From Hyphomonas sp. (lineage in GTDB: Bacteria > Pseudomonadota > Alphaproteobacteria > Caulobacterales > Hyphomonadaceae), in assembly GCA_020638455.1 (NCBI GenBank), contig JACKIK010000002.1:868001-932000 (forward strand): a stretch of DNA of 64,000 nt, read 5' to 3'. Each line of letters starts with the position of its first letter. The first letter of the stretch is position 1. The notes under the pieces were generated by a model that was given only the letters and a program-made list of their open reading frames with translations, made no database searches and was not told the DNA's origin. This document shows positions 49,296 to 57,117 of the stretch, piece by piece. Both the position numbers and the translations under genes were made by a program.

Positions 49296-49778
49296 TCAAA
49301 GTTGTCCGAGCATGTAGTCGGCGCTCGAAACCTTGAACTCGCCGCCCTGCTCGACATTCAGTTCGGCAACCTTGCCGTCCTTCACGATCATCGAATAGCG
49401 CTGCGAGCGCTGGCCCATGCCGAAGCCCGATGCGTCCAGCTCCAGGCCGAGGGCCTTGGCGAAGGCGCCGTTGCCATCAGCCAGCATGCGCACCTTGCCG
49501 TCCGCGCCGGCGCTCTTGCCCCAGGCCCCCATGACGAACACATCGTTGACGGCGGTGCAGACCACATCGTCCACGCCTTTTGCCTTGAGGTCGTCGAGAT
49601 GATCGACAAATCCCGGCAGGTGCCGCGCCGAACAGGTCGGCGTGTAGGCGCCCGGCACGGCAAAGAGGGCGACCGTCTTTCCGGCGAAAATATCGGCCGT
49701 CGTGCGCGGCTCCGGGCCGTTTGCGGTCATCTCCATGAAAGTTGCGTCGGGAAGCGTGTCGCCAACCTTGATGCTCAT
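49296..49778 (-). CDS. Peroxiredoxin of the Prx5/AhpE-like type
   Basis: The 160-residue protein is a Prx5-type peroxiredoxin, with peroxidatic Cys49 in PTCSARHLPGF and the LFAVPGAYTPTC strand; Cys74 in VVCTAVND is a possible second thiol. In bacteria these use glutaredoxin or other thiols as reductant. GGGAGA seven bases before the ATG at 49778 supports the start; a longer frame upstream is not a gene. Its own terminator shows a single-gene transcript. Confidence 0.93.
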   Translation of the reverse strand: MSIKVGDTLPDATFMEMTANGPEPRTTADIFAGKTVALFAVPGAYTPTCSARHLPGFVDHLDDLKAKGVDDVVCTAVNDVFVMGAWGKSAGADGKVRMLADGNGAFAKALGLELDASGFGMGQRSQRYSMIVKDGKVAELNVEQGGEFKVSSADYMLGQL

Positions 49779-49911
49779 CTGCGTATCTCCCTGCAGGTTC
49801 GACATCGGAGATAGGCCGCCGGGCGCCGCGAGGCAAGGAAGCGGACAAAAGACACCCTTGCCAAACGGCCTGCGATGCCTCAGCCTCGCCTGTGAAGGGA
49901 GTCTGCGCCGC

Positions 49912-50472
49912 ATGGACACGGACCTCACCGGAAAGCTGCTCATTGCCCTGCCCGGCATCGGCGATCCCCGCTTCGGCCGGTCGGTAATCCTGATCTGCGC
50001 GCACTCTCCGGAATTCGCCATGGGCATCGTGCTGAACAAGCCCGTGCCTGACCTGACCCTGCCGGAACTGTTGGAGCAGCTGAACGTGCCGGCGTCCATC
50101 GACGTGCCGGACACGTTCGTGCTGAGCGGCGGCCCGGTCGCGCAGGACCGGGGATTTGTCCTGCATACGGACGATGTCTACAGCGAAGGCGCAACGCTCG
50201 AAATCGACGATGATCTCTGCATGACCGCGACGCGCGACATCCTGCACGCCATCGCCTCGTCCGATGCCCCGCGCCGCAGCGTGATGGCGCTCGGCTATTC
50301 AGGCTGGGGTGCAGGGCAGCTCGAGGAAGAACTTGCCGAAAACGCCTGGATCGTCAGCGATGCCGATCCGGACATCATCTTCGGCGGCAGCCACGAGCGC
50401 AAATGGCGCCACGCCCTCGCCCGCATGGGCATAGACAGCGGCCGCCTGCAGGTCGATCCGGGCAGCTGCTGA
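49912..50472 (+). CDS. YqgE/AlgH family protein (DUF179)
   Basis: The 186-residue protein has the DUF179 pattern: TGKLLIALPGIGDPRFGRSVILIC, FAMGIVLNKPVPD, GGPVAQDRGFVLHT and the GYSGWGAGQLEEELAENAWIV segment. The biochemical function is not known; members are often near peroxiredoxin or ruvX genes and may affect envelope or stress processes. ATG 49912 is supported by AAGGGAG upstream. Its stop is the base next to the EAL gene stop on the opposite strand. Confidence 0.92.
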   Translation: MDTDLTGKLLIALPGIGDPRFGRSVILICAHSPEFAMGIVLNKPVPDLTLPELLEQLNVPASIDVPDTFVLSGGPVAQDRGFVLHTDDVYSEGATLEIDDDLCMTATRDILHAIASSDAPRRSVMALGYSGWGAGQLEEELAENAWIVSDADPDIIFGGSHERKWRHALARMGIDSGRLQVDPGSC

Positions 50473-51504
50473 TCAGTACTTCAGGAACTGGATGGCGGAG
50501 TCGGCGTCCATCGGCCGCGCGAACGCAAAGCCCTGCACATGGTCGAAGCCGAGAGCGCGCAGGCGCGCGGCATCGTCCTTGTTCTCCACACCCTCCGCCG
50601 TGCTGGTCATGCCAAGCCGGCTCGCCAGAAGCGTGATCGTGGACAGGATGGTGTCGGCGCGCTGTTCGCCAAGGCGCCGCGTCAGGCCGTGGTCTATCTT
50701 CAGGCTGTCCGCCGGCAGGTCCGCCAGCCAGGCGAAGGAGGAATGCCCGGTCCCGAAATCGTCCAGCACCAGGCCCGCGCCTACCGCCTTCAGCGCCAGC
50801 GCGGCCGACAGCGCATGCTCCGCATCGCGCAAGGCCGCCTGCTCCGTCAGTTCGATCTTCAGGGCGCGCTCCGGCAGGCGGTAGCCCTGGATCAGGGCCT
50901 CGACCAGCGCCGGGATGGTGCCGCGAGCCAGGTCGCGCGCCGTCAGGTTCACATGCATGAACACGTCACTTCGCCCGGTCGCCTCCATCAGCCGCGACAG
51001 CGTCTCGGCAGAACGGATCAGCATGTTGGAGGCCAGCGCCTCGTCCTCATACCGACTCGGCGGAGACGTTGCATCGCCGTCGTCCCAGCGGGCCAGCGCC
51101 TCGAACCCCGCCACCTGCCCGTTCCGCAGCGACACGATGGGCTGGTAGACCGGCGCGAGATCGGGTCCGGGCTTGAGGTCGGACGTGTCGATTTCGGGAA
51201 AGTGCTCGCCGGTCAGCAGCATGCCGCGCGCCTCGGTGTCGCCGACAAAGGCGCCGACCAGATGCACATCGCGCCCGCTGGACAGGCGCAGGTTGCACCG
51301 CACCGGCCCCTCACCGGGGTCGAACGCGCGGCCAAGCCGGCCCCGGCTCAGGCCTTCCAGCATCTGTTCCAGTGCATCGATCGACCAGTCGCCGGAAAGC
51401 TCCGACAGGACCGTGCCGCGGGGCGCTTCGATGGTGAGGCGCTGGGACGGCTTGTGCCAATGCCAGCTGCCTTGCGGGAGGGTATTTTCAAAGCGCGCGG
51501 CCAT
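50473..51504 (-). CDS. EAL-domain cyclic di-GMP phosphodiesterase
   Basis: The 343-residue protein has an N-terminal region (1-110) of beta-rich sequence resembling a degenerate sensory domain, and a C-terminal EAL domain (about 115-343). The catalytic residues are all present: GFEALARW (metal Glu), HVNLTARD (Asn), ELTEQ (Glu), LDDFGTGHSSFAWL (DD pair), LKIDHGL (Lys) and AEGVENKDD (Glu). It should hydrolyse c-di-GMP. There are no membrane segments, so it is cytoplasmic. The N-terminal part may receive a signal; nothing near it shows which. Confidence 0.92.
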   Translation of the reverse strand: MAARFENTLPQGSWHWHKPSQRLTIEAPRGTVLSELSGDWSIDALEQMLEGLSRGRLGRAFDPGEGPVRCNLRLSSGRDVHLVGAFVGDTEARGMLLTGEHFPEIDTSDLKPGPDLAPVYQPIVSLRNGQVAGFEALARWDDGDATSPPSRYEDEALASNMLIRSAETLSRLMEATGRSDVFMHVNLTARDLARGTIPALVEALIQGYRLPERALKIELTEQAALRDAEHALSAALALKAVGAGLVLDDFGTGHSSFAWLADLPADSLKIDHGLTRRLGEQRADTILSTITLLASRLGMTSTAEGVENKDDAARLRALGFDHVQGFAFARPMDADSAIQFLKY

Positions 51505-51513
51505 TTCCGGAAT

Positions 51514-52083
51514 CTAGCCCTGCTCGCCGCGTCTGACGAGGGCGAAAAGGACATGATCCTGCCGCCGGCCCGCAATCTCCAGATAATCGCGGGCATATCC
51601 TTCCTGTTCGAAGCCGGCCGCGGTCAGCACGCGCTGCGAGCGCGCATTGGAGGGCAGTGTGCCGGCCTCGATGCGCCACAGGCCCAGCGCGCCGAAGGCC
51701 CAATGGCAGATCGCCTCGACGCCCTCTCGCATGTAGCCATTCCCCTCGAACGGCTCGCCCAGCCAGTAGCCGAGATTGGCGGCGCCCGCCGGCCAGCCGC
51801 GCACATTGGTCAGCGACGCCCCGCCGACCAGCGCCGCATCGTTGATCCGGCGCATGAAGAAAACATAGGCCCGGCCCCTGCGCCAGCTGTCGTTCCACGC
51901 ACGCAGACGCCGCAGCCAATCGGCACGGGAATTCGCATCCGCCGGCCAGCTTGGCTCCCAGGGCTCGAGGTGATCGCGGCTGCGGCTGCGCAGGTCGGCC
52001 CATTCGGCAAAGTCGCTGCGCCGCGGCGGCACCAACACGAGCCTTTCGGTCGTGACCATCGTATCCCGCGCGGCAGGCAGCAT
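51514..52083 (-). CDS. GNAT acetyltransferase (RimJ/RimL type)
   Basis: A 189-residue GNAT protein with TERLVLVPPRRSDFAEWADLR at the start of the domain, an acetyl-CoA region around GNGYMREGVEAICHWAF, and the C-terminal GFEQEGYARDYLEI strand pair. RimJ/RimL enzymes acetylate ribosomal protein N-termini or other amines; the substrate here is unknown. The ATG at 52083 comes one base after the thrC stop (TAAGATG), so it is translationally coupled to thrC; an ATG at 52059 is the alternative. In several relatives an M16 peptidase gene separates these two; it is absent here. Confidence 0.88.
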   Translation of the reverse strand: MLPAARDTMVTTERLVLVPPRRSDFAEWADLRSRSRDHLEPWEPSWPADANSRADWLRRLRAWNDSWRRGRAYVFFMRRINDAALVGGASLTNVRGWPAGAANLGYWLGEPFEGNGYMREGVEAICHWAFGALGLWRIEAGTLPSNARSQRVLTAAGFEQEGYARDYLEIAGRRQDHVLFALVRRGEQG

Positions 52084-52084
52084 C

Positions 52085-53470
52085 TTACCGGCCTCTGCCG
52101 GCGTGTTGCTCGATCCTCTGGCGAACTGCCGCCAGCGAGGGCTCCAGCCGCTCGAACACTTCTCCGCGCGCGGCAAGCACCGCTGCACGGGCGGGCACCA
52201 CCGGCAGCTGCCCGGTCGCTTCCTCGACCGTCTCCGGAAACTTCGCTGCCGCCGCCGTCGCCAGAACGACCGTCTTTGCATCCGAAGCAGGCAGGCGCCG
52301 CGCCTCGGCCGTGCCAACCGCCGTATGCGGACAAATCAGCCAACCGGTTTCGCCGAGGAAGCGGCGCATCTCTTCCAGCGTATCAGAATTGTTGATGGAT
52401 CCGGCCGACAGGCCCGTGCAGGAAAGTCTTGAAACGGCAACTTCCGGCAACGGAACTTCGCCCGCCTGCCGGTAGCGGTCGTATGTCGTACGTACGGCGT
52501 CGGCATCGCGTCCGGTCACTTCAAACAGCAGCCGCTCGAAATTGGACGGCACGGAAATATCCATGGCGGGGCTCGGCGTCGCAACGGCGGAGGCGCGGGA
52601 CATCACGCCCGTGTTGAACAGGCGCGACAGCGCGTCATTCTCGTTCACGGCACAGACCGCTTCGAACCCGCCCGGCAGCAGGCCGCAACGCGCCGCCACA
52701 TAGCCGGCCAGCGCATCGCCCATATTGCCGCTCGGCACCACGAAGCGCAGCTGTCCGCCGAGCGCCGCCTGCGACGTTGCATAGTATACGGACTGTGCCG
52801 CCACGCGCGCCCAGTTGATCGAATTCACGCCTGACAGGTGCACGCGCGAGACAAAGTCCCGGTCACCGAACATGTCTTTCACGATCGCCTGGCAATCGTC
52901 GAAATCGCCGTCGAGTGCTAGGTTGATCACATTGTCCGCACCCGTCGTTGTCATGAACAGGCGCTGGATCGGTGAAATCCGCTCATGCGGATGAAGAATG
53001 ACAAGGTCGGCATGCCTGGCGCCGGCAAAGGCCGCAGCCGCTGCGCCGCCAGTGTCACCGGAGGTCGCGCAGACGATCATCATCCGCTCGCCTGAGCGGT
53101 CCAGCAGGTAATCGTAGATCTGCGCGATGATCTGCATCGCGATGTCCTTGAACGCCAGCGTCGGCCCGTGATGCAGCTCCAGCAGCCAGGCATTCGGGCC
53201 CGACTGCGTCAGCGGCGCCACGCACTGATGAGAGAAGGTGCCGTAGGCGCGTGCGCAGAGCACCTTGAGGTCATCCAGCGGGATCGTGTCGCCGGCAAAC
53301 GCCGAAAGGATCCGCGCAGCAACCCCTGCGTAAGCTTCGCCCGGCGCTGGCGGGGCGATCTTCGGGAAGCTTTCCGGCACATACAGGCCACCATCGGGCG
53401 CAAGGCCGGCGAGGCATGCGCCCGCAAAATCCGTGGCCGGGGCCTGACCCCGGGTCGAAATATACTTCAC
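52085..53470 (-). CDS. thrC: Threonine synthase
   Basis: The 461-residue PLP enzyme converts O-phosphohomoserine to threonine. It has the N-terminal STRGQAPATDFAGACLAGLAPDGGLYVP, PLP lysine Lys108 in HGPTLAFKDIAMQ and the glycine-rich FVVPSGNMGDAL loop. It starts with a GTG that overlaps the surf1 stop (GTGA). It is the penultimate gene of the cox transcript, the usual alphaproteobacterial cox-surf1-thrC order. Confidence 0.96.
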   Translation of the reverse strand: MKYISTRGQAPATDFAGACLAGLAPDGGLYVPESFPKIAPPAPGEAYAGVAARILSAFAGDTIPLDDLKVLCARAYGTFSHQCVAPLTQSGPNAWLLELHHGPTLAFKDIAMQIIAQIYDYLLDRSGERMMIVCATSGDTGGAAAAAFAGARHADLVILHPHERISPIQRLFMTTTGADNVINLALDGDFDDCQAIVKDMFGDRDFVSRVHLSGVNSINWARVAAQSVYYATSQAALGGQLRFVVPSGNMGDALAGYVAARCGLLPGGFEAVCAVNENDALSRLFNTGVMSRASAVATPSPAMDISVPSNFERLLFEVTGRDADAVRTTYDRYRQAGEVPLPEVAVSRLSCTGLSAGSINNSDTLEEMRRFLGETGWLICPHTAVGTAEARRLPASDAKTVVLATAAAAKFPETVEEATGQLPVVPARAAVLAARGEVFERLEPSLAAVRQRIEQHAGRGR

Positions 53471-54159
53471 GAGTCCCGCTCCTTCCGGAACCGCAGCCGG
53501 CCCTTCTGATGGTGGTAGGCGAGATACACACCGAGCAGCGCCATGGCCAGCCCCCACCAGGTGAGCGCATAGCCGAAATGCCGCTGCGGCGGCAGCGCAT
53601 CGTCGAGGCGCATGCGCGCATACGGGTTCGGCGCCACGCTCGTGCTGCCATCCTCCGCCACGATCCGGATATCCTCGGGCTCAAACACCTGTTCTTCCAC
53701 GCGCGCGGCCTGGTCCGCCGGAAGGAGCTTGGCAAAATCGGCCGGATCCAGCGCATAGAAGATCCGCTGGTCGGGGTCGTCCGGCGCGGTAAAAGCGTTT
53801 CGCCGGAACGGCGGCTTGAACACACCCCGCGCCGAAAGGCGGCCCGATGCGCAGGCCTCGCCCTCACACGGCGCCACCGGATCGATCTGTTCGACCAGTT
53901 CCACCGGCGTGAACACGATCCTGTCGCCGGTATCGACGCCGACAAAGCGCATCCAGCCGGCCTGCCCGTCGGCGTAGAAATAGACCCGCATCTCCGTGTC
54001 CGGCACGACCTGGCCGTCCAGCACCGCCCAATCCGGCTCCTGCTTGTCCAGCGCCATCTTCTGCAGGAAGCGGCCATACTGCCAGTTGCCGAGCCAGATC
54101 AGGATACCGAGGCAGACCAGCGTCAGCACGGTCATCACGGGAAACGGGCGGAAGCGCAT
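53467..54159 (-). CDS. surf1: Surf1-family cytochrome oxidase assembly protein
   Basis: The 230-residue protein has two membrane helices, at the N-terminus (9-26) and near the C-terminus (198-216), enclosing a periplasmic loop that contains the Surf1 GxW (GNWQYGRF) at the start and NPYARM..DALPPQRHFGYALTWW at the end. Surf1 helps insert haem a into subunit I. It follows coxC after a 100-base gap with a hairpin. In many relatives a DUF983 gene lies in that gap; it is missing here. Confidence 0.94.
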   Translation of the reverse strand: MRFRPFPVMTVLTLVCLGILIWLGNWQYGRFLQKMALDKQEPDWAVLDGQVVPDTEMRVYFYADGQAGWMRFVGVDTGDRIVFTPVELVEQIDPVAPCEGEACASGRLSARGVFKPPFRRNAFTAPDDPDQRIFYALDPADFAKLLPADQAARVEEQVFEPEDIRIVAEDGSTSVAPNPYARMRLDDALPPQRHFGYALTWWGLAMALLGVYLAYHHQKGRLRFRKERDS

Positions 54160-54198
54160 GGGTTGGGTCCTTTCGGAAAAGGCGGGCTCTCAAGGCAA

Positions 54199-54230
54199 GG
54201 GCCCGCCGGGCAGTGTGCGCCGGCGGGCCC
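54199..54230 (-). other. Intercistronic hairpin, coxC-surf1
   Basis: A perfect 11-bp inverted repeat, GGGCCCGCCGG (54199-54209) and CCGGCGGGCCC (54220-54230), 10-base loop, in the coxC-surf1 gap. No T run, so more likely a processing or stability element than a terminator. Confidence 0.6.
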
Positions 54231-54259
54231 TCCTGAAGTCTGCGGCGCAGGCCGGCCGT

Positions 54260-55144
54260 CTAGTGGCCTTCGCCTCCCCCGAGCACCAGGTACGGTGTCA
54301 CATAGACGAAGGCGAACAGGAACAGCCAGACCACGTCCACGAAGTGCCAGTACCAGGCGGCAAATTCGAAGCCGAGGTGTTTCGTCGGCGTCATGCCGCC
54401 CATCATCAGGCGCACGAGGCACACGATCAGGAAGATCGTACCGATGACCACATGGGCACCGTGGAAGCCGGTGGCCATGAAGAAGGCGGACCCGTACAGC
54501 GTGCCGTCATAGGTGAACTGCGCGTGACTGTATTCGAAGGCCTGCAGCGAGGTGAACAGCATGCCGAGCAGGATGGTGAACACGAGGCCGATCTTCGCGC
54601 CGTTCCGGTCATTGTGCTGCAGGGCATGGTGTGCCCATGTCACCGTGGTGCCCGACAGCAGCAGGACCAGCGTGTTGATCAGCGGCAGGTGGAACGGGTC
54701 GAAGGTCTCGACGCCCGCCGGCGGCCAGTGCTTGAAGCGCGACAGGGCGTCGGCATAGAGCGGGTTCGCCGCATCCCAGTGCGCACCCGCGCGGGCCGTG
54801 TGGTAGATGGCGAATTCGAAGAAGCTCCAGAACCAGCCGACGAAGAACATCACCTCGGAGGCGATGAACAGGATCATGCCGTAGCGCAGGCCGATGGAGA
54901 CGACCGGCGTATGGTCGCCGATGCGGCCTTCCTTGATGACTTCACGCCACCAGCCGATCATCACCCAGATGATCATTGCAAAGCCGAGCGCCAGCAGCCA
55001 CCAGGTCCCCTTCTCCATGCCGAAGAGGCCCTTCATGAAATTGACAGCGCCAAGCGCCGTGGTCATCACCGCGACCGAGCCGATCAGCGGCCAGGGCGAT
55101 GGGTTGACGAGATGATAGTCGTGTTTGACTTCGCCGTGAGCCAT
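54260..55144 (-). CDS. coxC: Cytochrome c oxidase subunit III
   Basis: The 294-residue protein has seven membrane helices, with the conserved VEVMFFVGWFWSFFEF-type segment (SEVMFFVGWFWSFF), the ATGFHGAHVVIGTIFL helix and the YWHFVDVVWLFLFA helix typical of CoxC. It stabilises the aa3 core and lipid environment. The ATG at 55144 (MAHGEV) is chosen; an upstream in-frame start at 55162 is possible. It follows ctaG by a 73-base gap that contains a hairpin overlapping the ctaG stop. Confidence 0.97.
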   Translation of the reverse strand: MAHGEVKHDYHLVNPSPWPLIGSVAVMTTALGAVNFMKGLFGMEKGTWWLLALGFAMIIWVMIGWWREVIKEGRIGDHTPVVSIGLRYGMILFIASEVMFFVGWFWSFFEFAIYHTARAGAHWDAANPLYADALSRFKHWPPAGVETFDPFHLPLINTLVLLLSGTTVTWAHHALQHNDRNGAKIGLVFTILLGMLFTSLQAFEYSHAQFTYDGTLYGSAFFMATGFHGAHVVIGTIFLIVCLVRLMMGGMTPTKHLGFEFAAWYWHFVDVVWLFLFAFVYVTPYLVLGGGEGH

Positions 55145-55197
55145 GTTTGGCGGACCCCTCAACTTTCCTCAGATTCTGTTGTTGTTTAGACTGTTCC

Positions 55198-55224
55198 GGG
55201 CTGAATGTGCAACAGTTTCAGCCC
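55198..55224 (-). other. Intercistronic hairpin, ctaG-coxC
   Basis: On the minus strand GGGCTGAA (55217-55224) pairs with TTCAGCCC (55198-55205), loop of 11. It includes the ctaG stop and may limit read-through or protect upstream mRNA. Confidence 0.5.
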
Positions 55225-55796
55225 CCGGTGACCGAATTCGCCGCACCCGACGCGACCTTGTTTTTCGGGCCTGAATACTTCGTACTGTCAAAGAATGTGT
55301 AACTCAGCGTGATGGTTTCGAGCTGCTTCGCGATCCGGTCGTCCATGATGTCAGGCGAGATGAAGTAGACCACCGGCAGCTTCCGCGTTTCGTGCGGCGC
55401 GATGATGCGTTCGTCAAAGCAGAAGCATTCCAGCTTGTTGAAATACAGGCCGGCATAGTGCGGCGTCACATTGTATGCCGCGATGACGTGGATTTCCCGG
55501 TCCGTCGGGTTGGTCACCTCAAAGAAGGCGAGGCTGTTCTGGCCGATATGGACCTCCTGGTCCGGCTGCAGCGCGCGAAAAATCAGCGGCGTATCGGCGA
55601 CATTGGTGTCGAACCGAACCATCATCGTGTTGTCGAGCACTTCCTTGGGCGGCGCGGTGGCAATACGCGTCGTGCCGCCATAGCCCGTCACCCTGCAGAA
55701 CGTGCCGTAAAGCGGCTTCGCTGCCATGCCGAGCCCCAGCATGAACAGCAGGACGATTACCGAAATACCCGCGACGGCGCCGTTGGAAAGTTTCAT
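55218..55796 (-). CDS. ctaG: Cytochrome oxidase copper-assembly protein CtaG/Cox11
   Basis: The 192-residue protein has one N-terminal membrane helix (about 8-28) and a periplasmic Ig-like domain with the copper-binding ECFCFDE (Cys pair) and the FDTNVADTPLIFRALQP strand. Cox11 delivers copper to the CuB site. The ATG at 55796 shares a base with the preceding stop (TGATG), showing coupling with the small gene before it. Confidence 0.96.
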   Translation of the reverse strand: MKLSNGAVAGISVIVLLFMLGLGMAAKPLYGTFCRVTGYGGTTRIATAPPKEVLDNTMMVRFDTNVADTPLIFRALQPDQEVHIGQNSLAFFEVTNPTDREIHVIAAYNVTPHYAGLYFNKLECFCFDERIIAPHETRKLPVVYFISPDIMDDRIAKQLETITLSYTFFDSTKYSGPKNKVASGAANSVTGG

Positions 55797-55984
55797 CACA
55801 TACGCTCCGCTATGCCGGTTCCGGTGCTGATCTTGATCATTGTGGTGATCGCGACGAGGACGACAAAGGCGACCAGGGCGAGACCGAGCCAGATGTTGCG
55901 GCGGCGCTGAGCGGCGCGCGCCTCGGGCGACAGCGGCTCCGGCACCGGGAAATTCTCCCCGTTCGGTTTGGTCTCGTCAGCCAT
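55796..55984 (-). CDS. Small single-helix protein between ctaB and ctaG (CoxF-like)
   Basis: A 62-residue protein: a disordered Pro/Glu-rich N-terminus, then one membrane helix (WLGLALVAFVVLVAITTMI, 32-50) and a short C-terminus. Small single-helix genes are common at this place in alphaproteobacterial cox operons and are called CoxF or hypothetical; no motif proves a role. Its start shares bases with the ctaB stop and its stop with the ctaG start. Confidence 0.8.
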   Translation of the reverse strand: MADETKPNGENFPVPEPLSPEARAAQRRRNIWLGLALVAFVVLVAITTMIKISTGTGIAERM

Positions 55985-56940
55985 CAGGCAACTCCGCGAA
56001 GTGGAAAGTGCAGGCCTGCACCGTGCTCCACGATCAGCGCGGCAAACACGAGGAACAGGTACAGGATCGAAAACAGGAACATGCTGCGGGCGAGCTTCAT
56101 GTCCGCCGGCGCAGCATCAGCATCGCCCGCCTTCGAGCGCCAGACGCGCACTGCGAAGGACAGGAAGCCGAGGCCCAGCACAGCCGTCACGACAGCATAG
56201 ATCCAGCCGCCGAGGCCGGTTGCCAGCGGCGTCATCGACACGGCGATCAGGATCACGGTGTAGGCCAGCATCTGCACGCGCGTCGCCTTCGCGCCGTGCG
56301 TCACCGGAAGCATCGGCACGCCGGCCTTTTCGTATTCGGAATGCGCGAGCAGGCTGAGCGCCCAGAAGTGCGGCGGCGTCCAGAAGAAGATGATGGCGAA
56401 CAGGATCCACGCATCGAGCGGCGCATGGCCCGTCACCGCAGCCCAGCCGATGACCGGCGGGAAGGCTCCTGCCCCGCCGCCGATCACGATATTCTGCGGC
56501 GTCGAGCGCTTCAGCCACATCGTGTAGACGACGCCATAGTAGAAGATCGACAGCGCCAGCAGGCCCGCCGCCAGCCAGTTCGAGGCGAGCCACATGAGCA
56601 TGACGGACACGCCGCTCATGATCAGGCCCATGGCAATCGCCTCGTCGCGCGGCACCGCGCCGGACGGGATCGGCCGCGTCGAGGTGCGCTTCATGATCAG
56701 GTCGATATCGGAATCGTACCACATGTTGATCGCCCCGGCCGCGCCGGAGCCGAGCGCCACCGCCAGCACGGCAATCGCCGCCATCAGCGGGTTCATGCCA
56801 TGCCCGGTCACGCCCTGCGCCGCGACAAGGCCGGCCACTGCGGTGAACACGACCAGCATCATGATGCGCGGCTTCATCAGCTGCACATAATCGCTGGCGG
56901 TGCCGTGGCGCTTGTGAGGTGTTGCGGTCATCTCGGTCAT
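55984..56940 (-). CDS. ctaB: Protoheme IX farnesyltransferase
   Basis: CtaB makes haem o from haem b, the precursor of haem a. The 318-residue membrane protein has the UbiA-type Asp-rich motif NMWYDSDIDLIMKRTSTRP (first) and an SEYEKAGVPMLPV loop (second), with about eight helices. The ATG at 56940 (MTEMTATP) is preferred over a start 18 codons upstream; 56931 is another candidate. It follows coxA after a 177-base gap with a hairpin and a tandem repeat. Confidence 0.96.
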   Translation of the reverse strand: MTEMTATPHKRHGTASDYVQLMKPRIMMLVVFTAVAGLVAAQGVTGHGMNPLMAAIAVLAVALGSGAAGAINMWYDSDIDLIMKRTSTRPIPSGAVPRDEAIAMGLIMSGVSVMLMWLASNWLAAGLLALSIFYYGVVYTMWLKRSTPQNIVIGGGAGAFPPVIGWAAVTGHAPLDAWILFAIIFFWTPPHFWALSLLAHSEYEKAGVPMLPVTHGAKATRVQMLAYTVILIAVSMTPLATGLGGWIYAVVTAVLGLGFLSFAVRVWRSKAGDADAAPADMKLARSMFLFSILYLFLVFAALIVEHGAGLHFPLRGVA

Positions 56941-56981
56941 GCGTGTCTGTGGGGGCGTCCGGCCTACCCGACTACTCCTTG

Positions 56982-57013
56982 CCATGATGCGCAATGGCCA
57001 TGATGCGCAATGG
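56982..57013. repeat. Perfect 16-bp tandem duplication in the coxA-ctaB gap
   Basis: CCATGATGCGCAATGG occurs twice, head to tail, at 56982-56997 and 56998-57013, with no mismatch. It falls 40 bases upstream of the ctaB start (on the minus strand) and may be a recent replication slip or a binding site. Confidence 0.8.
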
Positions 57014-57060
57014 GTGGGTGCAGGTTCAACTGAAAGTCCTTCCGGTCTTCTGAATGCGAA

Positions 57061-57086
57061 CGGCCTCCCGGAGGAACGGGAGGCCG
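57061..57086 (-). other. Intercistronic hairpin, coxA-ctaB
   Basis: A perfect 10-bp inverted repeat, CGGCCTCCCG (57061-57070) and CGGGAGGCCG (57077-57086), six-base loop, 31 bases after the coxA stop. The T-rich tail is weak, so partial termination or mRNA protection is likelier than full termination. Confidence 0.6.
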
Positions 57087-57117
57087 CTGCAGTCGATCGT
57101 CTGTGGCGGCGGGCGGC

